DNA from: Planctomycetaceae bacterium UBA4732 | GTDB taxonomy: Bacteria > Planctomycetota > Planctomycetia > Gemmatales > Gemmataceae | Assembly (NCBI GenBank): GCA_002404095.1 | Contig: DHJA01000284.1 | Coordinates: forward strand, 1 to 11,680 | DNA length: 11,680 nt | Direction of reading: 5' to 3' | In this document: piece by piece, positions 1 through 7,222 of the stretch | Numbering within the stretch: the stretch's first letter is position 1 | Layout: every line of letters starts with the position of its first letter | Translations under genes and position numbers: made by a program | Notes under the pieces: generated by a model | Database searches by the model: none | What the model saw: the letters and a program-made list of their open reading frames with translations, nothing else | Told to the model about the DNA's origin: nothing

Positions 1-57
1 GCAAGGGGGGAGGGAGCCAGAGGCCGCCTTGGAAGGCCGGCCGCGCCGCGCTTCCCC

Positions 58-86
58 TTGCAAATTATACACCCCTACCCTACACT
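58..86 (+). promoter_or_regulatory. Probable sigma-70-type promoter of the MMPL/RND exporter gene
   Basis: TTGCAA at 58-63 and TACACT at 81-86 are separated by exactly 17 bases. Each hexamer matches the housekeeping consensus at 4 of 6 positions. Transcription would begin near position 93, leaving a leader of about 57 bases before the chosen ATG at 150. The spacing is ideal but the hexamers are imperfect, so this is a moderate prediction. Confidence 0.5.
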
Positions 87-149
87 CCGCCCCGCTCGCT
101 TCCCATGGATGGGACGCGGGCGCCGGAACTCTTGAGGCAGGCGGAACGC

Positions 150-2966
150 ATGAAGACGGCACCAGCGCCCCCGCATGAGGCGGGATTCGTTCGTCGTCTC
201 TTGATCGCCCTCGTTCGCACCGTCTGTCGTTACCCGATCGCGGTCCTCGCCCTGTCAGCCGCCTTGTGCGCCCTGTCTCTCTATGCCGCCATTTTCCATC
301 TGCAATATCACACTCAACGCAGCGACCTCATCAGCCCACACAAAGAATGTCAACAACGCTGGCACGACTACATCAAGGAATTCGGCGACGACGACGACAT
401 TGTGGTCGTCGTCAAAGGCTCCGAGCGCGGCCGTATGGTCGAGGCGTTGGAGCAGGTCGCCGAACGCATCGGCCACCAGCCAACCTTGTTCGACCGGCTG
501 TTTTACAAGGCCGACCTGCGGCCGCTGCACGACCGCGCTCTTATGATGCTGCCGTTGGATCAGATCCGAACGATCCGGCAAAACCTCGGCGGCGACATGC
601 ACGAGTTGCTTATCGACGCTGATCCCACGAAATTTACCTCGCCCTGGCGCCGGCTCTCGCTTCTGAGCTTGCTCATCCGCGCCGGCGATTCACTGCCCGA
701 GGGCCAACCGCTCAGCCCCGAAGACGTACAGTTCTTCACGCAATTGCGGGCGGTCACACGCGCGGCCGGTTCCTATCTCGACGACCCTGAAAAGTACAGC
801 AATCCGTGGAGCAGCCTCATGGCCTCCGAACCGGCGGGCCAGCAGGATTTATTGGCGGAACCGCAGTACTTCTTCAGCGGCTCAGGCGGCCTCGCCTTTC
901 TCCTCGTCCGGCCGATCAAGGAACAAGGCTCGTTCACCGCCGCCCTCAAAAGTGTGGACGCCATGCACGGCATCGTGGCCGACGCGCGGACCTCATTCCC
1001 CGGACTGCAATTCGGCCTGACGGGAATGCCGGTGCTGGAAACCGATGAGATGGCCGCCGCCCAACGCGATACGCAGTGGGCGTCTTGGCTGGCCGTCGCC
1101 GGCGTGGCCTTGCTGTTCCTCATCGTCTACCGCGGACTTGCCTATCCGACGCTGACGCTCGTGACGCTGCTGGTCGGCACGGCTTGGGCGCTCGGCTGGC
1201 TGACCCTGACGGTCGGCCACCTCAATATCCTATCAGCCACCTTTGCGGTCATGCTTATCGGCATGGGCGATTACGGCGTCCTATGGGTGATGCGCTACGA
1301 GCAAGCGCGGCGGAGCGGAGCCGACGTGCAATCGGCCCTGCTGCATACGACAAGTCACGTCGCGGTCGGCAATTTGACCGCGGCCATGACGTTGGCGTTG
1401 GCGTTTTACGCGGCGGTGCTCGCCGACTTCCAGGCCGTCGCCGAACTCGGATGGATCGCCGGCTGCGGCGTACTGCTGTGCGCCCTAGCCTGTTTCACGG
1501 TCCTGCCCGCCCTGTTGATGCTCTTCGACCGGCGGCGTTTGTCCTGCCAAGACGCCGCCGACGACGCCATACTCGCCCTACCGGGGTTGCGTCCGTCGAG
1601 CGACGCCAGTTGGCTGCCGTTCCTGGCGTGGCGTCCGTGGTGGGTGGTCGCCGGCGGCCTTGGGATGCTGGGAGTGCTTGCCGTCTGCGCCACCCGCGTC
1701 ACCTATGACCATAACCTGCTACATCTTCAGGCGCAAAATCTGGAGTCGGTGCAGTGGGAGATGACGCTTATTCAGGACACGGCCGGGGCGAGTTGGCACG
1801 CCGTAAGCATCGCGGACAGCCCTGAAAAGGCGCTCGAACTCAAGGCGAAATACGAAAAGCTGCCGGAAGTGAGCCGCGTCGTCGAAGTGGCCACGCTCGC
1901 GCCGCCCGACCAGGATAAAAAGCTGCCCTTGCTCGCGGACATTCAGGATAGCTTGCGTACACTTCCCGAACGGCACAAGACCATCGCACACGACTTGCCG
2001 AACGGCAAGCAACTTCGCGCCGAACTGACCGCGTTGGTAGCGAGGCTACCTGAGCCATCCATACCCGACGGCGGAAGCAATCCGGCGCTGTTGGTCAGTC
2101 TACGGCAGACCCTTCAAGGGTTGCTCGACCGTTTGCCGCCCGGCGATAACACGGCCGCCAACCTGTGGACGTCGAAGCAATTAAAGGTCTTTGAAGAGAA
2201 GTTGACGGGCGATCTCTCCGAAGACCTGCACCGGCTGCGCGAGGTTTCGACGCCGCGCGAGATTGCGCTGTCGGATTTGCCCGAAGACCTGCGCGATCGC
2301 TACGTCAGTCCGCACGGTAAATGGCTGCTGCGCGTGTTCGCCAAGGACGGCCTATGGGATTTCGGCCCGCTGAAACACTTCACCGAGGTGGTGCGCACCG
2401 TGGACCCGGAGGCGACAGGCAAGCCGTTCGGCACGGTGGAAGGGCTGATCGCCATGAAGGAAGGTCTGCAGCGCGCCGGCCTGTACGCATTCCTGGTGAT
2501 CGCGGCCGTGCTGTTCCTCGATTTCCGCAATCTCAAGCACGCGCTGATCGCCTTGGCGCCGCTGGTGATGAGCGTGGTGTTGACGCTGGGAATCCTGGGC
2601 TTATTCGGCGTTCCGCTCAACCCAGCCAACATGATCGCTTTTCCGCTGATTCTTGGCGTCGGCGTGGACAACGGCGTTCACGTTCTGCACGACTATTTGA
2701 TCCGGCGGGCGGAAGGGCGTTCGACGATCAGCTACGCCATTGGCCGAGGCGTCCTCGTAAAAGCGCTGACCTCAATGATCGGCTTTGGGACGTTAATGAT
2801 CTCTAGTGAGCGTGGCTTGGCCGGGCTGGGCCTGATCCTTACATTGGGCGTCGCCTGTTCGATGCTGTCGGCGCTGGTGTTCCTACCGGCGGTGCTGCAT
2901 TTGCTGGGCGGACGCGCCGTGGCGGAGGCGGCGCCGATCACGGAAGAAGCCCGACTGGCGGCGTAG
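150..2966 (+). CDS. MMPL/RND-superfamily exporter, HpnN-like
   Basis: Predicted inner-membrane, proton-driven exporter of the MMPL branch of the RND superfamily, whose members move lipids and other hydrophobic molecules; HpnN (hopanoid transport) is the nearest named type I can suggest, but the substrate is unproven. The 938-residue protein shows the duplicated RND plan: TM1 at about 28-49, a periplasmic domain to about 307, TM2-TM6 at about 311-453, TM7 at about 490-512, a second periplasmic domain to about 770, then five C-terminal helices. The first loop starts with THT/TQRSDLISP-like sequence typical of MMPL proteins. Candidate proton-relay acidic residues are Asp374 (GMGDYG, TM4) and Asp840 (GVGVDNG, TM10). 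I chose ATG 150 because AGGCGG lies at 139-144 with a 5-base spacer; ATG 105, in the same frame and adding 15 residues, has no Shine-Dalgarno match. The gene appears monocistronic, followed by a hairpin. Confidence 0.9.
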   Translation: MKTAPAPPHEAGFVRRLLIALVRTVCRYPIAVLALSAALCALSLYAAIFHLQYHTQRSDLISPHKECQQRWHDYIKEFGDDDDIVVVVKGSERGRMVEALEQVAERIGHQPTLFDRLFYKADLRPLHDRALMMLPLDQIRTIRQNLGGDMHELLIDADPTKFTSPWRRLSLLSLLIRAGDSLPEGQPLSPEDVQFFTQLRAVTRAAGSYLDDPEKYSNPWSSLMASEPAGQQDLLAEPQYFFSGSGGLAFLLVRPIKEQGSFTAALKSVDAMHGIVADARTSFPGLQFGLTGMPVLETDEMAAAQRDTQWASWLAVAGVALLFLIVYRGLAYPTLTLVTLLVGTAWALGWLTLTVGHLNILSATFAVMLIGMGDYGVLWVMRYEQARRSGADVQSALLHTTSHVAVGNLTAAMTLALAFYAAVLADFQAVAELGWIAGCGVLLCALACFTVLPALLMLFDRRRLSCQDAADDAILALPGLRPSSDASWLPFLAWRPWWVVAGGLGMLGVLAVCATRVTYDHNLLHLQAQNLESVQWEMTLIQDTAGASWHAVSIADSPEKALELKAKYEKLPEVSRVVEVATLAPPDQDKKLPLLADIQDSLRTLPERHKTIAHDLPNGKQLRAELTALVARLPEPSIPDGGSNPALLVSLRQTLQGLLDRLPPGDNTAANLWTSKQLKVFEEKLTGDLSEDLHRLREVSTPREIALSDLPEDLRDRYVSPHGKWLLRVFAKDGLWDFGPLKHFTEVVRTVDPEATGKPFGTVEGLIAMKEGLQRAGLYAFLVIAAVLFLDFRNLKHALIALAPLVMSVVLTLGILGLFGVPLNPANMIAFPLILGVGVDNGVHVLHDYLIRRAEGRSTISYAIGRGVLVKALTSMIGFGTLMISSERGLAGLGLILTLGVACSMLSALVFLPAVLHLLGGRAVAEAAPITEEARLAA

Positions 2967-2985
2967 GAATCCGAACAGACAGACA

Positions 2986-3035
2986 CAAGGCCGCCAAGAC
3001 CGCCACTTCTACAAGTGACGGTCTTGGCGGCCTTG
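2986..3035. terminator. Long hairpin between convergent genes, probable bidirectional terminator
   Basis: Arms 2986-3008 and 3013-3035 are complementary over 23 base pairs with one mismatch (C3003 against A3018) and a 4-base loop (CTAC). It lies 19 bases after the exporter stop codon and 10 bases beyond the end of the convergent sigma gene. Neither side has the run of T expected of a classical intrinsic terminator, so it could instead stop transcription with help, or protect mRNA 3' ends. Confidence 0.7.
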
Positions 3036-3045
3036 CACGTCCAAC

Positions 3046-4365
3046 TTACCGCGCCGCCGACTCGGACGTGATCTGAAGCACGGTATCCTTGATGATGTAG
3101 GTGAGGTGGACCTGCTTCAGGATCAGGTTCAGCGCCGATTTGAGCGACACATTTTCCAGTTTGACGGAGACCGGGCTTTCTAAGCTGACGCCTTCCTGGT
3201 CGAGGGCCAGCTGATCGACGTAGATGTTGACGTTCTCCCAGCCGCGTAGGTCGTCAATGATCTGCTTGAGCGGCGCGTCGGTGAAGTTCAGCGTCACCGG
3301 CGTGTTGAGCTTATGCTCGATCTCGCGCTCTGTTTCGGTCTTCTTTTGGGGGAGTGTCCTGTCCACTTTGGCCTCCAGCACTTTGACTCGCTCCCGCGTG
3401 GCTCGCAGGCTCACGCGCAGCGCCTCGACCTCCAGCCGCAACGCCTCCAGGTCGTCCTTTTCCGGACTTACGGCTCGCGCAGTCGGCCGCGGCGCATCCG
3501 CCTTGGCTTGCGGTTCAGCGGCAACCGTCCGGTAGGTAAGACTCACCGTGCCGACGCCAACGGAGGCGGCGAGCAGCAGCACCAGGGCCGCACCTTTGAT
3601 CTTGGTCAACAACATGGCTTTTAGCACTCCTTCGGCAAGGGCGATGACGCCGGCGGAGACGACTCCACCCGCCGCCCGGACTGTAGCTGCAACCAAGGGG
3701 CCGGGTACGCACACGGCCCCCGCTTCCGACGCGAACAGGGCCGTCAGCGACGCGCCCGTGACCGCCGCTCCGTGTCCGGCCATACGCTTGGCCAGCATCT
3801 TGCGGGCGGTCGCCAACCGGCTGGACAGGGTGCCTTCGGCCAAGTCGAGTTGCCGCGCCGCCTCCTTGCGGCTTCGGCCCTCCAGCTCGCACAAGACAAC
3901 GGGGAGCCGATACTTCTCCGGCAGGCGGGCCATCTCCCGGTCCAGCACCGCGAGCAACTCGGACTGGTCTTTCGTCGGCATGACGAGTGGGTGCGGCATA
4001 TCCTCGACCTGCTGCTCTTTGGTCTGGCGGCGGGCGCCGCGCCTCCTCACGTCCAGGGCGACGTGGTAGGCCACGCCGTGCAGCCAACCGCCGATCGTCT
4101 GCCGTTCCGCGATGCGAACGCCCTTGCGGGCCAAGACCACAAAGGCGGCCTGGAAGGCGTCCTCAGCGTCCTCGACGCGGCGGAGCAGGCGGCGGCACAC
4201 GGCCAGTACCATCGGCCCATGCCGCCGCACCAGTACGGCGAAGGCGGCTTCGTCCCGATGGGCAAAATAACGCCGTAGCAATTGGCCGTCCGTCAGGCCC
4301 GCCCCTTCCGCCTGCACCGCCTTGCGTAGGCAGTCGAAGATCATCCGCGCCCTGGCCGTCTTCAC
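3046..4365 (-). CDS. ECF-type sigma factor with membrane segment, coiled coil and STN-like C-terminal domain
   Basis: A predicted RNA polymerase sigma factor of the extracytoplasmic-function type fused to a large C-terminal extension; 439 residues against roughly 200 for a plain ECF sigma. Region 2 spans about 40-105 (DEAAFAVLVRRHG, then VEDAEDAFQAAFVVLARKG and GGWLHGVAYHVALDVRRR). Region 4 spans about 138-192 (LPEKYRLPVVLCELEGRSRKEAA followed by LAEGTLSSRLATARKML). A strong hydrophobic stretch at 256-276 should cross the membrane, followed by an Ala/Pro linker, a heptad-like coiled coil at about 302-337 and a secretin/TonB short-N-terminal-like fold at about 352-435 (TLNFTDAPLKQIIDDL, then VSLKSALNLILKQVHLTYII). 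This arrangement puts the tail outside the cytoplasm and the sigma region inside. GTG 4365 was chosen because GGAGGGG at 4372-4378 sits 6 bases upstream. An in-frame GTG at 4395 would precede the likely transcription start; ATG 4344 is the other option. Confidence 0.88.
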   Translation of the reverse strand: MKTARARMIFDCLRKAVQAEGAGLTDGQLLRRYFAHRDEAAFAVLVRRHGPMVLAVCRRLLRRVEDAEDAFQAAFVVLARKGVRIAERQTIGGWLHGVAYHVALDVRRRGARRQTKEQQVEDMPHPLVMPTKDQSELLAVLDREMARLPEKYRLPVVLCELEGRSRKEAARQLDLAEGTLSSRLATARKMLAKRMAGHGAAVTGASLTALFASEAGAVCVPGPLVAATVRAAGGVVSAGVIALAEGVLKAMLLTKIKGAALVLLLAASVGVGTVSLTYRTVAAEPQAKADAPRPTARAVSPEKDDLEALRLEVEALRVSLRATRERVKVLEAKVDRTLPQKKTETEREIEHKLNTPVTLNFTDAPLKQIIDDLRGWENVNIYVDQLALDQEGVSLESPVSVKLENVSLKSALNLILKQVHLTYIIKDTVLQITSESAAR

Positions 4366-4371
4366 TCCCGT

Positions 4372-4378
4372 CCCCTCC
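4372..4378 (-). promoter_or_regulatory. Shine-Dalgarno site that decides the sigma-factor start
   Basis: On the minus strand the sequence reads GGAGGGG, six bases before GTG at 4365-4363. The alternative in-frame GTG at 4395 has no comparable site. Confidence 0.7.
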
Positions 4379-4396
4379 GAATTCGTTGCTCTCACT

Positions 4397-4402
4397 CTTA
4401 TA
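4397..4402 (-). promoter_or_regulatory. Possible -10 box of the sigma-factor gene
   Basis: The minus strand reads TATAAG here (5 of 6 to TATAAT). Transcription would start near 4389-4391, upstream of the GTG at 4365. No -35 hexamer is recognisable at the usual distance, where the sequence is CGCGCC, so either another factor (for instance the sigma factor itself) reads this promoter or the box is coincidental. Confidence 0.35.
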
Positions 4403-4458
4403 CTCGTGCGTCGCGGGGCGGCGCGTCGGTTTATTTGGCGTCAATTCCTGAGCGGGCA

Positions 4459-4545
4459 AGGCGAACGGCCGGCGTAAGCCGGCTGGTACAGGATACTGTC
4501 GCTGACAAGATACCGCACCAGCCGGCTCACGCCGGCCGTTCGCCT
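4459..4545. repeat. 87-base imperfect palindrome, REP-pair-like element
   Basis: Outer arms 4459-4487 and 4517-4545 are complementary over 29 positions with a single mismatch. The symmetry continues inward around position 4502: of the 13 inner position pairs 8 still match, ending in TGTC/GACA closing a GCT centre. Each outer arm is also a small hairpin by itself: GCCGGC-GTAA-GCCGGC at 4468-4483, and on the opposite strand GCCGGC-GTGA-GCCGGC at 4536-4521. Two inverted hairpin units of this kind resemble bacterial REP/BIME elements. It lies between the divergent sigma and hydrolase genes, 78 bases upstream of the hydrolase start. Whether it is dispersed elsewhere in the genome cannot be seen from here. 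Confidence 0.8.
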
Positions 4546-4623
4546 AGATCGGGAATTCGGCGTTTTCGATACACTGAAAGTTCGGCCGTGGCCGAGCGTT
4601 TTCGTGTAGGAGAGCCGCCCGTT

Positions 4624-5562
4624 ATGCTTTCGTATTTCATCGCCGCGGCCGTCGCGGTTCCCCTCCTCTGGCTCTTCGGCGATCTCTTCTATTCGCTAAT
4701 CGTAAAGGCTCTCTATAGCCGTTGGGAAGCGGGCATCGAACGTGACCCGGATGGGGTGCGCGTCGGATGTCGAGAGTTCACGCTCGGCGAAGGCGAGGAC
4801 GCAGTGGTGCTGGTCCACGGTTACGGCGATTCGCCGGCGGCCTTCCAGCTCATGGCCCCGGCTCTGGCAGCGCAGGGGTTCACCTGCCGCGGCCTGCGTC
4901 TGCCGGGACACGGCTTGCCGATGGGCCAGTACCGCCAGACGAGCGCCGTCCAGTGGCGCGACGCCGTGCGCGCGACGATCACCGAGCTGCGCGGCCGCTA
5001 TCGACGGGTCTACCTCCTCGCGCACTCCCTCGGCGCGGCCATTGCCGTGGAAGCGGCTTCGGAGCCAACGGCGGCTGTGGACGGCATGACGTTGCTGGCC
5101 CCGCTGGTCGAGGTATCGAGCCGTCGCAGCCCACTATTACCGGTAGGCACGTGGTACCGACTGCTGGACGGGCTGCTGGTATTCACCGATTACGTGATGT
5201 CGCCCTATCCGACGGACCTGTGGGACAAGAGCGCCGCCGTCCTGGTGCGCGAAGACAAATTCATTCCGCGCGGCGTCATCCGCGACTTGTTCGCCCTGCT
5301 CGCGAGGAACGCGGAGCGTGCCAAGACCTTCCGCATCCCGGTCCTCATGATCCTGGCCCGGCACGACCTGGTGGTGGACAACCAGGCGTCGGAGCGCTTT
5401 TTTCACGACTGCGCCGCCCGGCCGAAGCGATTGCTGTATGTGGAGAACGCCGGGCACCTACTCCCGCTCGATCAGGGATGGAAGGCGCTTGTGGACGAAG
5501 CGGCTCGCTTTTTCCGGGAGGAAGTGGGCGCGCCGGCCGGCGGACGCGCGACTGAGGGATGA
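4624..5562 (+). CDS. Alpha/beta hydrolase, monoacylglycerol-lipase/serine-aminopeptidase-like, membrane-anchored
   Basis: A 312-residue alpha/beta-fold serine hydrolase, probably a lipase, esterase or thioesterase acting on a small acyl ester; the substrate is not determinable. Residues 1-29 form a hydrophobic N-terminal segment without a clear cleavage site, suggesting a signal anchor. The oxyanion region is VLVHGYGDSP at 62-71, followed by RLPGHG at 92-97, typical of the Hydrolase_4 group. The nucleophile is Ser135 in AHSLGAA, where alanine replaces the first glycine of GxSxG, a common variant. The likely acid is Asp248 (LARHDLVVD) and the base His278 (ENAGHLLP), in the expected order and spacing. 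ATG 4624 is preceded by AGGAG at 4608-4612 with an 11-base spacer; an in-frame ATG at 4435 would run the coding region straight through the 87-base palindrome and is rejected. No terminator is obvious behind it. Confidence 0.88.
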   Translation: MLSYFIAAAVAVPLLWLFGDLFYSLIVKALYSRWEAGIERDPDGVRVGCREFTLGEGEDAVVLVHGYGDSPAAFQLMAPALAAQGFTCRGLRLPGHGLPMGQYRQTSAVQWRDAVRATITELRGRYRRVYLLAHSLGAAIAVEAASEPTAAVDGMTLLAPLVEVSSRRSPLLPVGTWYRLLDGLLVFTDYVMSPYPTDLWDKSAAVLVREDKFIPRGVIRDLFALLARNAERAKTFRIPVLMILARHDLVVDNQASERFFHDCAARPKRLLYVENAGHLLPLDQGWKALVDEAARFFREEVGAPAGGRATEG

Positions 5563-5624
5563 ATGACGGGCGAAGCGAGAGAGCGTTGTGCGGTCGGCGC
5601 CGGCGTCCCCGAGTGGGAAAACCG

Positions 5625-5653
5625 TTGCCGCCGTCCGTCCGGGAGGGTATGAT
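5625..5653 (+). promoter_or_regulatory. Sigma-70-type promoter of the MFS transporter-acyltransferase operon
   Basis: TTGCCG at 5625-5630 and TATGAT at 5648-5653 are exactly 17 bases apart, matching consensus at 4 of 6 and 5 of 6 positions. Transcription would begin near 5660, giving an untranslated leader of about 134 bases before ATG 5794. I see no convincing riboswitch or attenuator in that leader; the rest of the 5563-5793 gap shows nothing else. Confidence 0.55.
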
Positions 5654-5793
5654 GCTGCGGTTCAAGTCAAACCCGATCTTTTAGAGGGCTTCCATCCGGG
5701 ACTGATCGGTGAGCGTGGGGCGAAACGCGGGTCGCGTCCTTTCCCGGCCCATTAGGGGAGTCTCGAACAAACGTATCGAGGAATCGGCCCGTT

Positions 5794-7164
5794 ATGACCG
5801 AACCGCTCTTGCTCAATGAGAACAGCTCTCCCAGACCCCACGCCGGCAATAGGTACGGCCTGGCCACGCCGAATCCCTTTAGCACGCGCCGGCAGGTGAT
5901 GCTGAGCCTGTTCTGGTTTGCCTCCAGCGCACACTGGAGCGCCATCCTGATCACCCTCCTGCCGCTCCAGGCCGAAGCGATCGGGGGCCCGGAGTTCAAG
6001 GGCCGCACCCTGGCGGTTATCTTGCTGGGCGGCGCGTTCGTGGCGATGTTCGTCTCGCCGCTGTTCGGCGCCTGGAGCGACCGCTGCCCGACACGCTGGG
6101 GCCGGCGCAAGCCCTTCCTGGTTGTAGGCACGATCGGCAACGTGCTCGGGCTGTTGGCGCTGGCCTTCATCCCGGCCACTCCCGCCGCGCTGGTCCCTTA
6201 TGTGATCGTGTTCCTGGTCATCGAATTGTTTAACAACCTGGCCACCGCCCCTTACTCGGCGCTGATCCCTGACGTGGCGCCTCCCGAGCTGCGCGGCTCG
6301 GCCAGCGGCTGGATGGGTTTGATGATGGTCCTGGGCAGCTTCGTCGGGGGCATGACCGGCCTGGTGCTGCCCTGGATCGGTGGAATCACCGGGGCGTATC
6401 TGATCCTCTCGGCCCTTCTCCTTGCAGGCATGCTTGGCACGGTGCTGACCGTCCGCGAACCGCCCGCGCCCGCCGTGCCGCCCTTCCGCTGGGGCGCCTT
6501 CCTGCGGGGCCTGATCGAGCCGTTCCGTTCGCGTGACTTTACCTGGGTCTTCCTGACGCGATTCCTGATAGTCCTGGGCACCTTCACCGTGCAGGAGTTT
6601 CTTCAGTTCTACATCAAGGATGTCGTGGGCGGCGGTGCGGAGAAACACTCTTACACGTTCTTCGGGACGCCCCTTGTGGACACGGCGTCCGCCGCGACTT
6701 CCGTCTTCATCATGGCGCTGCTGCTCGGGGCGATCCCCGGCACGTTGGCCGCGGGCATGCTTTCCGACCGCTACGGGCGCAAGCTCATGGTCTATCTCAG
6801 CGGCGGCCTGCAAGGGCTGGTGTTGATCGTGCTCATCTTCAGCAGCAGCTTCGAGGTGGCGGTGCTTACGGGGATCGTCTTTGGCCTCGGTTACGGCGCC
6901 TACCAGGCGGTCGATTGGGCGCTGGCCAGCGATGTGTTGCCCAGCAAGGACGATTACGCCAAGGACATGGGAGTCTGGCACATCGCCTTCACCCTCCCGC
7001 AAGTGGTTGCCCCCCTGATCGCGGGAGTATTGTTGGACCTGTTTCAGAAGCAGGGAGCGGCGGTCGGCCTGCCCAACCTGGGCTACTCAGTGATCTTCGG
7101 CCTGGCCTTCGTCTATTTTTTGCTGGGCACGGTGCTGGTGCGGCAGGTCAAGGGGGCGAAATAG
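5794..7164 (+). CDS. Major facilitator superfamily transporter (SLC45/glycoside-cation symporter-like)
   Basis: A 456-residue, twelve-helix inner-membrane secondary transporter. The first helix begins near residue 36 after a polar N-terminus. The loop 2-3 signature motif is GAWSDRCPTRWGRRKP at 92-107, and its degenerate second-half copy is GMLSDRYGRK at 321-330, as expected from the MFS internal duplication. APYSALIPDVAPPELRGSASG-like sequence at 152-172 and the DWALASDVLP and LPQ elements at 374-403 resemble SLC45 and related sugar-type transporters, so a sugar or other small solute is a natural guess, but substrate and direction are not established. A long polar loop at about 221-248 joins the halves. 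ATG 5794 is preceded by GAGGAA at 5778-5783 with a 10-base spacer. The acyltransferase gene follows after 58 bases on the same strand with no hairpin-plus-T terminator between, so the two are probably co-transcribed. Confidence 0.9.
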   Translation: MTEPLLLNENSSPRPHAGNRYGLATPNPFSTRRQVMLSLFWFASSAHWSAILITLLPLQAEAIGGPEFKGRTLAVILLGGAFVAMFVSPLFGAWSDRCPTRWGRRKPFLVVGTIGNVLGLLALAFIPATPAALVPYVIVFLVIELFNNLATAPYSALIPDVAPPELRGSASGWMGLMMVLGSFVGGMTGLVLPWIGGITGAYLILSALLLAGMLGTVLTVREPPAPAVPPFRWGAFLRGLIEPFRSRDFTWVFLTRFLIVLGTFTVQEFLQFYIKDVVGGGAEKHSYTFFGTPLVDTASAATSVFIMALLLGAIPGTLAAGMLSDRYGRKLMVYLSGGLQGLVLIVLIFSSSFEVAVLTGIVFGLGYGAYQAVDWALASDVLPSKDDYAKDMGVWHIAFTLPQVVAPLIAGVLLDLFQKQGAAVGLPNLGYSVIFGLAFVYFLLGTVLVRQVKGAK

Positions 7165-7222
7165 CCTCCCGGCCGGGAAGGGTTGCGAAGATCAGGGTTG
7201 GCGCCGTTGAAGGAGAGTTCCG

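Noticed and set aside
105..149. Upstream ATG of the exporter
   Set aside because: In frame and possible, but with no ribosome binding site and only about 12 bases from the predicted transcript start; ATG 150 is better supported. Not excluded.
385..413. GACGAC repeat followed by GTCGTC, potential hairpin
   Set aside because: Explained by an Asp run and a Val run in the exporter protein; codon-driven.
1076..1708. 210-codon open frame inside the exporter gene
   Set aside because: Arg/Ala/Gly-rich out-of-frame reading of a clearly coding region; no family resemblance.
4570..4575. TACACT as a -10 box for the hydrolase
   Set aside because: No -35-like hexamer at 16-18 bases upstream; a single weak hexamer is not enough.
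4435..4623. N-terminal extension of the hydrolase from ATG 4435
   Set aside because: It would translate the whole 87-base palindrome, lacks a Shine-Dalgarno site and would bury the hydrophobic anchor; ATG 4624 has AGGAG upstream.
4767..5555. 262-codon frame overlapping the hydrolase
   Set aside because: Out-of-frame shadow; the catalytic triad and anchor are all in the other frame.
5752..7002. 416-codon open frame on the minus strand opposite the MFS transporter
   Set aside because: Its product is a low-complexity run of Arg, Gln, Gly, Asp and His with no domain, as expected from the antisense frame of a GC-rich membrane protein gene.
7167..7178. TCCCGGCCGGGA palindrome after the MFS transporter stop
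   Set aside because: Self-complementary without a loop and without a T run; too short and GC-driven to call a terminator.
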